Source: Saprospiraceae bacterium
GTDB lineage: Bacteria; Bacteroidota; Bacteroidia; Chitinophagales; Saprospiraceae
Assembly (NCBI GenBank): GCA_017995875.1
Contig: JAGOIB010000109.1
Span: 1 to 5,432, forward strand
Length of the DNA: 5,432 nucleotides
Direction: 5' to 3'
In this document: positions 1 through 5,432 of the stretch, piece after piece
Layout of the letters: each line of letters starts with the position of its first letter
Position numbering within the stretch: the stretch's first letter is position 1
The notes under the pieces: generated by a model
What the model saw: only the letters and a program-made list of their open reading frames with translations
What the model was told of the DNA's origin: nothing
Databases searched by the model: none
Made by a program: the position numbers and the translations under genes

Positions 1-1
1 G

Positions 2-57
2 CTCTCACGACTCATGATTAATTTCCACTCACATCTGACAATTCACAACTCACAGCT
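2..57. repeat. Degenerate 7-bp tandem repeat tract upstream of the epimerase
   Basis: Read backwards from the ATG at 58, the sequence falls into heptamers: cacagct (51-57), cacaact (44-50), gacaatt (37-43), cacatct (30-36), ttccact (23-29), gattaat (16-22), gactcat (9-15). All seven end in T, six of seven have A at position 2 and six of seven have C at position 3. The unit at 2-8 (ctctcac) fits poorly. The consensus is roughly SACAWCT. The tract ends directly at the start codon, leaving no recognisable ribosome binding site, so the array itself is the 5' flank of the gene. It may extend left of the window. The function is unknown; the periodicity is seen directly, but the copies are diverged. 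Confidence 0.6.
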
Positions 58-975
58 ATGAGAATTCTAATCACAGGAGGGGCTGGCTACATCGGATACA
101 GCGTCGTCAAACAACTTCTCAAGGATGTTGATCAAGTGCATTCGATCACTATTTATGACAACCTTTCGAGAAGGAACTTTAGCTTTTTCACTGAAGCGAC
201 CTTTGATCACAAGCCTGTGAAGATGATACAAGGGGATATCCTGGATGGAAGGTCTCTGCAACAGGCATTAGAAGGTATTGATTGCGTCGTGCATCTTGCT
301 GCCAGAGTAACCACTCCTTTTGCGGATGCAGATGCGCACTCTTTTGATCAGGTCAATCACTGGGGGACAGCTCAGCTGGCTTACGCTATCGAGAAGTCAA
401 ATGTGTCGACGGTCATATACATGAGTAGTATATCTATTTATGGTGACCATCAGCAACCTGTCGATGAGACCATGACTCCAAATCCCCAATCATTTTATGG
501 CCGGTCCAAATGGGATGGGGAAAAGCAAATCAATGTCTTAAACAGAGATCGTAAAGTGTTTGTGCTCCGGTCCGGTAATGTGTATGGCTATAATCCTTCC
601 TACAGGATTGATGCCGTCGTCAACCGCTTCCTTTTCCAGGCTAATTTCCTTGGTAAAATTACCATCAATGGAAGCGGAGACCAGCACAGGAGTTTTATCC
701 ATGTCGAAAAGGTTGGCTCTGCGGTTGCCAAAGTCGTTGATGGCTTCATTGAGCCTGGAACCTACAACCTGGTGGAACATAACTTTTCGATCAATGATAT
801 TGCCTCTAAGATTCAGGCCCTATACCCAAGACTGGATATCATCCATGCCAACTACAACATCCGTATGAAAGATGTCATTACAGCCACCCCTTGCCGGATC
901 TGGTCAAAGGTGCCCCTTGCCCCGATTTCCTTTCAGGATGAACTGGCTGACTTCAAATCCCACTTTTCCTTTTAA
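58..975 (+). CDS. NAD-dependent nucleotide-sugar epimerase/dehydratase (extended SDR)
   Basis: A cytoplasmic extended short-chain dehydrogenase/reductase, 305 aa, the usual family size. The N-terminal Rossmann motif TGGAGYIG lies at residues 6-13, so the ATG at 58 is the natural start; there is no Shine-Dalgarno sequence. D34 (in YDN) is placed to bind the NAD ribose, and G59-D60 is the GD adenine-contact pair. The active site shows S123/S124 followed by Y147-x3-K151 (YGRSK), with RSGNVYG at 171-177 and an RSFIHV motif at 211-216 that resembles the RDFIHV motif of UDP-glucose 4-epimerase relatives. All catalytic positions are intact. The exact substrate (UDP-glucose/galactose, a dTDP-sugar or other) cannot be read from the sequence, so no gene symbol is given. 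It is separated from the next gene by 195 bp containing a candidate promoter, so it is probably not in the same operon. The family call is firm and the specific reaction is open. Confidence 0.9.
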   Translation: MRILITGGAGYIGYSVVKQLLKDVDQVHSITIYDNLSRRNFSFFTEATFDHKPVKMIQGDILDGRSLQQALEGIDCVVHLAARVTTPFADADAHSFDQVNHWGTAQLAYAIEKSNVSTVIYMSSISIYGDHQQPVDETMTPNPQSFYGRSKWDGEKQINVLNRDRKVFVLRSGNVYGYNPSYRIDAVVNRFLFQANFLGKITINGSGDQHRSFIHVEKVGSAVAKVVDGFIEPGTYNLVEHNFSINDIASKIQALYPRLDIIHANYNIRMKDVITATPCRIWSKVPLAPISFQDELADFKSHFSF

Positions 976-1080
976 ATCCATGTAAGTCAATCCATTATAT
1001 ATATCAGTTTCGGTTTAACGGGTCTTTATTTTCAAAGTACGCTGATTTTCAGGTGTTTAATATTGGACCTATCAATGATT

Positions 1081-1098
1081 TTAGGTAATTATTAGGTA
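1081..1098 (+). repeat. Pair of 7-bp direct repeats, TTAGGTA, 11 bp apart
   Basis: TTAGGTA occurs at 1081-1087 and again at 1092-1098, giving a start-to-start distance of 11 bp, about one helical turn. The second copy overlaps the first two bases of the candidate -7 promoter element. An inverted ACCTA sits upstream at 1067-1071. The spacing and position would suit a repressor or activator site, but no regulator is known, and two 7-bp copies in AT-rich DNA could be chance. Confidence 0.3.
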
Positions 1099-1104
1099 TC
1101 TTTG
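1097..1104 (+). promoter_or_regulatory. Candidate Bacteroidota-type promoter, -7 element TATCTTTG
   Basis: TATCTTTG exactly matches the TAnnTTTG -7 consensus of the primary sigma factor of Bacteroidota. The upstream TTG box expected about 19 bp away is poor: the bases at the right spacing are ATG (1075-1077). The better TTG at 1063-1065 is 31 bp upstream of the element, too far. Transcription would begin around 1110 and leave a leader of roughly 60 nt before the ATG at 1171. It would drive the GT5-like gene and, through the 31-bp gap, the DUF4270 gene. This is inferred from the motif only. Confidence 0.45.
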
Positions 1105-1106
1105 CT

Positions 1107-1129
1107 GCCCTTTGAGCCGAAAGGGCTCA
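1107..1129 (+). promoter_or_regulatory. Two overlapping, mutually exclusive hairpins in the leader
   Basis: Stem A pairs GCCCTTT (1107-1113) with AAAGGGC (1120-1126), a perfect 7-bp stem with a 6-nt loop. Stem B pairs TGAGCC (1113-1118) with GGCTCA (1124-1129), a perfect 6-bp stem with a 5-nt loop. The two share bases and cannot form together. No T-run follows, so it is not a standard intrinsic terminator. It lies at or just after the predicted transcription start of the GT5-like gene and could be a 5' leader structure, or the 3' hairpin of the epimerase transcript. The pairing is seen in the sequence; the role is inference. Confidence 0.4.
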
Positions 1130-1170
1130 TGCAGGCACATTCAATTTGATGACCTTAGGATATCGCAATA

Positions 1171-1983
1171 ATGAGTATTAAGAAACGCGTGTTGTTCCTG
1201 ACCCAGGAAATGTCACCCTATACTGATCTTACTGAAATTTCAGAAATTTTGAAAAAACTACCCTTGTTCACGCAGGATAGTGGGATGGAGATCAGAGTGT
1301 TGATGCCGAGGTTTGGCAGCATCAATGAGCGTAGGCATAGATTACATGAAGTGGTTCGGTTGTCCGGAATGAACATCATCATCAATGACGATGATTATCC
1401 GCTGATTATCAAGGTGGCTTCACTACCGGGGGCACGTCTTCAGATCTATTTCCTGGACAATGAAGAGTTTTTCAAACGGAAATTTATGTTTGAGGACCAG
1501 GCAGGCAAACTATTTGATGATAACCAGGACCGGATGATTTTCTTCTGCAAAGGTGCTGTGGAGACTGTTCGCAAATTTGGGTGGTCACCCGACATCGTCC
1601 ATTGCCATGGATGGATGACCTCGCTGGTACCATTTTACCTGCGGACAGCCTATAAGGATGATCCTTTATTCAAGAAAAGCAAGATCATATACTCCCTCTA
1701 TAATGAAAGTCTGGAGTCAAATTTCAACAAAGAATTTTTGACCAAGGCTTCCATCAATAATCTTCAACCGAAGGATCTGATGGCATACCAAAATGGTACA
1801 GGGGACGTTAAGCTACACAAGGGTGCAATTGAGTACGCTGATGCCTTAATACAAGGCACCAAGACGCTGGATGCTGCGCTGGCCAAGGAAGTGAAAGGCA
1901 CTAAAAAGCCAATGCTTGGCTACCAGGAACCAGAGACTATGTTGCAGACCTATTTCGATTTCTACAAAGAGCTGATCAATTAA
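1171..1983 (+). CDS. Glycogen/starch synthase-like protein, GT5 N-terminal domain only
   Basis: A 270-aa cytoplasmic protein resembling the N-terminal catalytic half of bacterial glycogen synthase (GT5), which is normally about 470-490 aa. Three stretches show this: the N-terminal strand RVLFLTQEMSP (residues 6-16), IRVLMPRFG (41-49), and DIVHCHGWMTSLVPFYLR (141-158), the counterpart of the DVVHAHDWHTGLVP stretch of GlgA. The reading frame stops near the interdomain boundary, so the second GT-B Rossmann domain is absent. An ungapped alignment from E13-M14 to L30-P31 with E. coli GlgA (recalled) places D19-L20-T21-E22 where the family has KTGG, the ADP-glucose-binding loop. Glycogen synthesis is therefore unlikely, and a regulatory, binding or different transferase role is possible. 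It is not an obvious pseudogene: the frame is open, and similar short homologues are, from memory, common in Bacteroidota. AGGA at 1157-1160 is a weak ribosome binding site 10 bp before the ATG. The lipoprotein gene follows after 31 bp, probably on one transcript. The symbol glgA would mislead. Confidence 0.8.
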   Translation: MSIKKRVLFLTQEMSPYTDLTEISEILKKLPLFTQDSGMEIRVLMPRFGSINERRHRLHEVVRLSGMNIIINDDDYPLIIKVASLPGARLQIYFLDNEEFFKRKFMFEDQAGKLFDDNQDRMIFFCKGAVETVRKFGWSPDIVHCHGWMTSLVPFYLRTAYKDDPLFKKSKIIYSLYNESLESNFNKEFLTKASINNLQPKDLMAYQNGTGDVKLHKGAIEYADALIQGTKTLDAALAKEVKGTKKPMLGYQEPETMLQTYFDFYKELIN

Positions 1984-1998
1984 CAACAGCCCTTTCGT

Positions 1999-2008
1999 AA
2001 CCCGGGTT
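1999..2008. other. Perfect 10-bp palindrome AACCCGGGTT between two genes
   Basis: AACCCGGGTT is its own reverse complement and lies in the 31-bp gap between the GT5-like and lipoprotein genes, 6 bp before the latter's ATG. Five Ts (2007-2011) overlap its right arm. With no loop the stem would shrink to 3 bp in RNA, so it is not a convincing terminator. It could be a protein-binding dyad or chance. Confidence 0.25.
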
Positions 2009-2014
2009 TTTCAT

Positions 2015-3373
2015 ATGACGATACATAGCAGACTCTATTTACTACTGGCCCTCTTTATCCTTTATACCTTTTCCTGTACAAAGCCGGTACTGCTTGGCTC
2101 TGACTTCCTGGAAGAGGAAAAAGCTAATCTGCAATTCCAGGACAATTTCCTGTTGACATTTTTTACGGAGAAGACAGATAGTGTCATCGTACACAGTGAT
2201 AATGTCAGCAAACAACTGACAACTTATTTGTGTGGTAATGTACAGGATCCGATATTCGGGAGATATACTGCGGAGATTTATGCTCAGCCTATACTACCTT
2301 CTATCGCCACGGTGCTCAAAGGTGCTACACTGGACTCAGTGGTTTTGCAACTGCGCTATGATACCTTCGGCACCTATGGTACCATTTCCGATCCGGTGAC
2401 ACTGGAAGTTTACCAAATGATAGAAAATCCGGCATTCAATGAGGATTATTATTCCAACCATCGGTTTATGACCAGCACTGAACTGCTGGGTTCGGCCACC
2501 TTTATTCCAAGGCCGGAAGACACTGTCAAGCTATACAGGCCTACCGATACATTGAAGCTTGCACCTCACGTACGGATTAACCTGGATCTTACTAAAATGA
2601 ATGAACTCCTCGCCCAGGATTCCATCACCTTTGAAAACCAGGATAGTTTCCTCAATTATTTTAATGGATTGTACATAAAAATGACTGGTGCCACTAATAC
2701 GATGCTGGGATTCAATCTACTCAACTCTGTTACAGGGATATCCTTCTATTATGACAAAGGTGCCTCTGAAAACCAGGAATATAAGTTCATTATTACAGCA
2801 GGCAGTGTCAAGACTGTCCACATGGAACACGATTACACCGGTGCTATGGCTGAAGGTTCACTTACCCCTGAAGCAGAGGGAGATTTGTGGTATGTGCAGG
2901 GTTTATCAGGTTTGACAACCTCCATGACTGTTGGCGGACTCAGTGGACTTGGTGATGCTATCATCAACCAGGCTGAACTTGAGATCTATTGTACATTTCC
3001 GGATGGCGATATGGGCGACCTCTATCCTCCATGCCGGTACATCATCACGCAGGAAAAAACCGATAGTAATACAATTGTCAATTCTGAAGATGTGGCCATT
3101 GCCTTAAGTCTCACGGGAAGCAGCACGACGACTGAAAATTTCAAAAAGTATTACGGTGGAAATCTGGGTGAGCGTGATCCGGGACCTCCGGTGGTGTATA
3201 AGTACACCATGAAGGTGACCAATCAGATTAAGAGTATATATGAGGGAAATAAAGAAAATATCATATATTTCAATCCATTTGCAAAAGGGAATGTCCCCAA
3301 CAGAGCAGTGATCTTTGGGCCAAATCATCCCTTATATGCACCCAGATTACGCGTATATTACACACAATTGTAA
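2015..3373 (+). CDS. DUF4270 family lipoprotein
   Basis: A 452-aa exported protein of uncharacterised function. The N terminus has R6 followed by a hydrophobic stretch (residues 7-20) and ends in a lipobox-like TFSC with C21 as the predicted lipidated cysteine, pointing to the outer membrane or periplasmic face. Family hallmarks, recalled from other members, are LGSDFL just after the signal (27-32), a QDPIFGR segment (77-83; usually NDPVFGK), the beta-strand DSVVLQLRY (108-116), a YVQGLSG segment (293-299) and a C-terminal APRLRVYY (442-449). The alternating hydrophobic pattern predicts a mainly beta-sheet protein. It follows the GT5-like gene by 31 bp and precedes glmS by 126 bp, a grouping that suggests a cell-envelope link without proving one. 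The ATG at 2015 is chosen because the signal peptide starts there. Family assignment is confident; no function is assigned. Confidence 0.85.
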   Translation: MTIHSRLYLLLALFILYTFSCTKPVLLGSDFLEEEKANLQFQDNFLLTFFTEKTDSVIVHSDNVSKQLTTYLCGNVQDPIFGRYTAEIYAQPILPSIATVLKGATLDSVVLQLRYDTFGTYGTISDPVTLEVYQMIENPAFNEDYYSNHRFMTSTELLGSATFIPRPEDTVKLYRPTDTLKLAPHVRINLDLTKMNELLAQDSITFENQDSFLNYFNGLYIKMTGATNTMLGFNLLNSVTGISFYYDKGASENQEYKFIITAGSVKTVHMEHDYTGAMAEGSLTPEAEGDLWYVQGLSGLTTSMTVGGLSGLGDAIINQAELEIYCTFPDGDMGDLYPPCRYIITQEKTDSNTIVNSEDVAIALSLTGSSTTTENFKKYYGGNLGERDPGPPVVYKYTMKVTNQIKSIYEGNKENIIYFNPFAKGNVPNRAVIFGPNHPLYAPRLRVYYTQL

Positions 3374-3461
3374 AAGTGAATCTATAGGAGATGCCGATTT
3401 CAATCAACGTGTCCCTTCATCCTCATGATGTTGCGGTACACCAGAGCACTGGCCTGCATCC

Positions 3462-3479
3462 CGTTTCATTCGTTTCATG
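3462..3479. repeat. Short tandem 9-mer, CGTTTCATT/CGTTTCATG
   Basis: Two adjacent 9-nt copies, identical at 8 of 9 positions, lie 20 bp before the glmS start codon, in what would be the untranslated leader. The rest of the 126-bp gap (3374-3499) shows no TAnnTTTG promoter, no strong hairpin (only CCAG/CTGG at 3441-3452) and no open frame worth calling. The repeat may be chance. Confidence 0.3.
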
Positions 3480-3499
3480 TATCCTAACTCAATAATATT

Positions 3500-5338
3500 A
3501 TGTGCGGAATAGTTGGATATATAGGTCCACGTCCTGCGTATCCGATTCTGATGCAGGGGCTCAAGCAACTTGAATACCGAGGCTATGATAGCGCAGGTGT
3601 TGCGCTCATGGGCGATCATATGCGTGTATTCAAGAAGAAAGGAAAAGTAACTGAATTAGAAAATTTTGTAGGCCAGGAACCTTTGACGGCCACAGCCGGT
3701 ATCGGTCACACCCGGTGGGCTACACATGGCGAGCCTAATGACATTAATGCCCATCCTCAGGTGTCCAACAATGGTCACCTGGTGATGATACATAATGGTA
3801 TCATCGAAAATTATTCAGTACTCAAGGAAGCCCTTTCAAGGAATGGATACAAATTCACAAGTGAAACCGATACGGAGGTATTCCTCAATCTTATAGAAGC
3901 ATATCAAAACAGGGAGCAACTTGACCTGGCAGATGCGTTAAGTCTCGCTCTGGCACAGGTAGTTGGTGCGTATGCCATCATCGTAGTGGATGACCGCAAT
4001 CCGGATGTACTTGTTGCTGCCAGGAAGCAGAGTCCTTTGGTAGTAGGGATGGGAGAAGGTGAATATTTTATTGGTTCCGATGCTACCCCAATTGTGAGGT
4101 ATACCAACAAAGTGATTTATCTGAAAGATGATGAGATCGCCATACTGGATCGTCACAATGGTGTCACGATAAAGGACAGTAAAAATGTAATCCAGAAACC
4201 AAGGATAGAAGAAATATCCCTGCGCATAGAAGAATTAGAGAAAGGTGGATATGAGCATTTTATGCTTAAAGAAATCCATCAGCAACCACAGACGGTTTCC
4301 GATTGCATGCGCGGTCGTCTCAATGATCATGAAGGCTGGGTTAAACTGGGAGGTATGGAAGAATATGCCGGCCAGTTTGAAAATGCCCAACGGATTATCC
4401 TTGCAGGTTGCGGTACATCATGGCATGCCGGGTTGATCGGAGAATATCTTTTTGAAGATCTCGCCCGCATTCCGGTGGAGGTGGAATATGCTTCTGAATT
4501 ACGTTATCGTAATCCGGTCATACGTGAAGGAGATATCGTCATTGCTATATCCCAATCAGGAGAAACTGCGGATACTCTGGCAGCACTTGAACATGTGAAA
4601 AGTAAAGGCGCAATGATCTATGGCGTGGTGAATGCCGTTGGGTCATCCATAGCGCGGCTAACAGATGCCGGCTCTTATATTCACTCAGGTCCTGAAATAG
4701 GTGTTGCTTCCACAAAAGCATTTACCGGTCAGGTAACTTTGCTGAGCATGGCTGCGTTATGGTTAGGACACAGAAGAGGAACACTACCTTATTCCCGTTA
4801 CAGAAAACTGATTTCTGAACTAGCACGGATACCTGAACAGATAGCAGAAACACTCAAAGTAGAAGACCAGATAAAATATATTGCCTCTGAAATGACGGAG
4901 TATAATAATTCATTGTATCTGGGCAGGGGTTATAATTTTCCGGTTGCACTTGAAGGTGCTCTTAAACTTAAGGAGATCTCTTACATCCATGCAGAGGGCT
5001 ATCCTGCGGCGGAAATGAAACATGGACCGATCGCCCTCATCGATGAAAACATGCCTGTAGTGGTGGTAGCGACCAATCAAAGTGCATATGATAAGATCCT
5101 GAGTAACATCCAGGAAGTAAAAGCCCGGAAAGGAACAGTGATTGCTATTGTTTCCAATGGTGCAAAGGAGATCAGGAAATTTGCAGATCATGTGATTGAA
5201 ATACCTGAGACAGCGGAGCCATTTTCTCCATTGCTCTCCGTCATCCCTACGCAATTGCTTTCATACCATATCGCTTGCCTGAGAGGATGCAATGTGGATC
5301 AACCTCGTAATCTGGCGAAATCAGTCACCGTGGAATAA
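3500..5338 (+). CDS. glmS: Glutamine--fructose-6-phosphate aminotransferase (isomerizing)
   Basis: Makes glucosamine-6-phosphate and glutamate from fructose-6-phosphate and glutamine in the cytoplasm, the committed step toward UDP-GlcNAc for peptidoglycan and LPS. At 612 aa it is full length (E. coli GlmS is 609). The class II glutaminase domain covers about residues 1-235: nucleophile C2 exposed by Met removal, LEYRGYDSAG (24-33), HTRWATHGEP (70-79), HNG (98-100) and SETDTE with D124. The first SIS domain (about 300-430) has GCGTSWHAG (303-311), the phosphosugar loop SQSGET (351-356) and ASTKAFTGQ (403-411). The second (about 470-600) has LEGALKLKEISYIHAEGY (484-501) with E492, and H508. The C-terminal tail DQPRNLAKSVTVE (600-612) carries the sugar-binding lysine K607. 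All key residues are present. The start is fixed by the Cys requirement; the preceding AT-rich stretch has no Shine-Dalgarno. No glmS ribozyme is evident upstream, as expected outside Gram-positives. Confidence 0.98.
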   Translation: MCGIVGYIGPRPAYPILMQGLKQLEYRGYDSAGVALMGDHMRVFKKKGKVTELENFVGQEPLTATAGIGHTRWATHGEPNDINAHPQVSNNGHLVMIHNGIIENYSVLKEALSRNGYKFTSETDTEVFLNLIEAYQNREQLDLADALSLALAQVVGAYAIIVVDDRNPDVLVAARKQSPLVVGMGEGEYFIGSDATPIVRYTNKVIYLKDDEIAILDRHNGVTIKDSKNVIQKPRIEEISLRIEELEKGGYEHFMLKEIHQQPQTVSDCMRGRLNDHEGWVKLGGMEEYAGQFENAQRIILAGCGTSWHAGLIGEYLFEDLARIPVEVEYASELRYRNPVIREGDIVIAISQSGETADTLAALEHVKSKGAMIYGVVNAVGSSIARLTDAGSYIHSGPEIGVASTKAFTGQVTLLSMAALWLGHRRGTLPYSRYRKLISELARIPEQIAETLKVEDQIKYIASEMTEYNNSLYLGRGYNFPVALEGALKLKEISYIHAEGYPAAEMKHGPIALIDENMPVVVVATNQSAYDKILSNIQEVKARKGTVIAIVSNGAKEIRKFADHVIEIPETAEPFSPLLSVIPTQLLSYHIACLRGCNVDQPRNLAKSVTVE

Positions 5339-5340
5339 AA

Positions 5341-5403
5341 GATGTCAGACGTCAGATGCCAGATGCCGGACATCAGATGCCAGACATCATATGCCAGATG
5401 CCA
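5341..5403. repeat. Heptanucleotide tandem repeat array, 9 units of GAYRYCA
   Basis: Nine consecutive 7-bp units start two bases after the glmS stop codon: gatgtca, gacgtca, gatgcca, gatgccg, gacatca, gatgcca, gacatca, tatgcca, gatgcca. The register never slips over 63 bp. Units vary almost only by transitions at positions 3-5. The first six bases of GATGTC and GACATC are reverse complements of each other, and GACGTC is self-complementary, so the transcript can form several short alternative stems, such as GATG (5362-5365) with CATC (5371-5374). No conventional terminator is seen after glmS, so this array forms the 3' flank of its mRNA. The function is unknown. Confidence 0.85.
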
Positions 5404-5432
5404 GATAAAGAATAAACAATAAACAATAAACA
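5404..5432. repeat. Second heptamer array, AATAAAC x3, in the same register
   Basis: Immediately after the first array the unit changes without loss of 7-bp phase: gataaag (5404-5410), which looks intermediate between the two types, then aataaac three times (5411-5417, 5418-5424, 5425-5431) and one further base at the window edge. The three AATAAAC copies are identical, unlike the diverged units before them, which suggests more recent expansion or slippage. The array is cut by the end of the window, so its full length is unknown. Confidence 0.8.

Noticed and set aside
538..868. Open frames inside the epimerase gene on both strands (538-780 minus, 560-868 plus)
   Set aside because: They lie wholly within a well-supported SDR gene, show no recognisable domain, and carry no start-region signals; they are frame shadows.
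1171..1983. GT5-like gene as a frameshifted pseudogene of full-length glgA
   Set aside because: The bases after the stop (31 bp and then a DUF4270 signal peptide) contain no remnant of a C-terminal glycosyltransferase domain in any frame.
1999..2011. Intrinsic terminator at AACCCGGGTTTTT
   Set aside because: The palindrome has no loop, so a real RNA stem would be about 3 bp, and it sits 6 bp before the start of a probably co-transcribed gene.
3374..3499. A glmS ribozyme or riboswitch in the leader of glmS
   Set aside because: The gap is only 126 bp, lacks the pseudoknotted stem pattern, and has no stem longer than about 4 bp; the ribozyme is known from Gram-positive lineages.
3404..3619. 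Minus-strand open frame of 71 codons across the DUF4270-glmS gap
   Set aside because: It overlaps the conserved N-terminal glutaminase codons of glmS, shows no recognisable motif, and has no promoter; read as a shadow.
4910..5254. Minus-strand open frame of 114 codons within the 3' part of glmS
   Set aside because: It is fully antisense to the conserved second SIS domain and its translation resembles no family I recognise.
5341..5432. CRISPR array
   Set aside because: Units are 7 bp and contiguous; there are no 25-40 bp repeats, no unique spacers and no cas genes.

Overview
The window looks like ordinary chromosome from a member of the Bacteroidota, most likely a Chitinophagia- or Saprospiria-type lineage. 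The support is a DUF4270-family lipoprotein (a family I know essentially only from Bacteroidota), a one-domain 'glycogen/starch synthase' homologue of the kind common in that phylum, AT-rich start regions with little or no Shine-Dalgarno sequence, and an exact TAnnTTTG promoter element of the Bacteroidota sigma factor. No phage, transposase, CRISPR, tRNA or rRNA gene was seen. All four genes lie on the + strand and fill about 92% of the window.

Layout: positions 1-57 are a degenerate 7-bp periodic tract running straight into the start codon of an extended-SDR nucleotide-sugar epimerase/dehydratase (58-975). A 195-bp gap (976-1170) follows, with a candidate promoter, a pair of direct repeats and two overlapping, mutually exclusive hairpins. 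Next come the GT5-like N-terminal-domain protein (1171-1983), the DUF4270 lipoprotein (2015-3373, only 31 bp downstream) and complete glmS (3500-5338, after a 126-bp gap). From 5341 to the last base the sequence is a continuous heptanucleotide repeat array made of two unit types in one shared 7-bp register.

How the genes fit together: GlmS makes glucosamine-6-phosphate, the entry point to UDP-GlcNAc, peptidoglycan and LPS. The epimerase probably acts on a nucleotide sugar. The GT5-like protein has the glycogen-synthase N-terminal fold but lacks both the KTGG substrate loop and the second Rossmann domain, so it is probably not a glycogen synthase. The lipoprotein is probably in the cell envelope. 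The GT5-like/DUF4270/glmS order is, from memory, recurrent in Bacteroidota, which would suggest an envelope-related unit, but its function is unknown.

The most unusual signal is the pair of 7-bp arrays at the two ends. Their units resemble each other when one is read in reverse complement, so the four-gene block sits between apparently inverted heptamer tracts. Whether this is a specific element or just two members of a genome-wide intergenic repeat class cannot be decided from this window.
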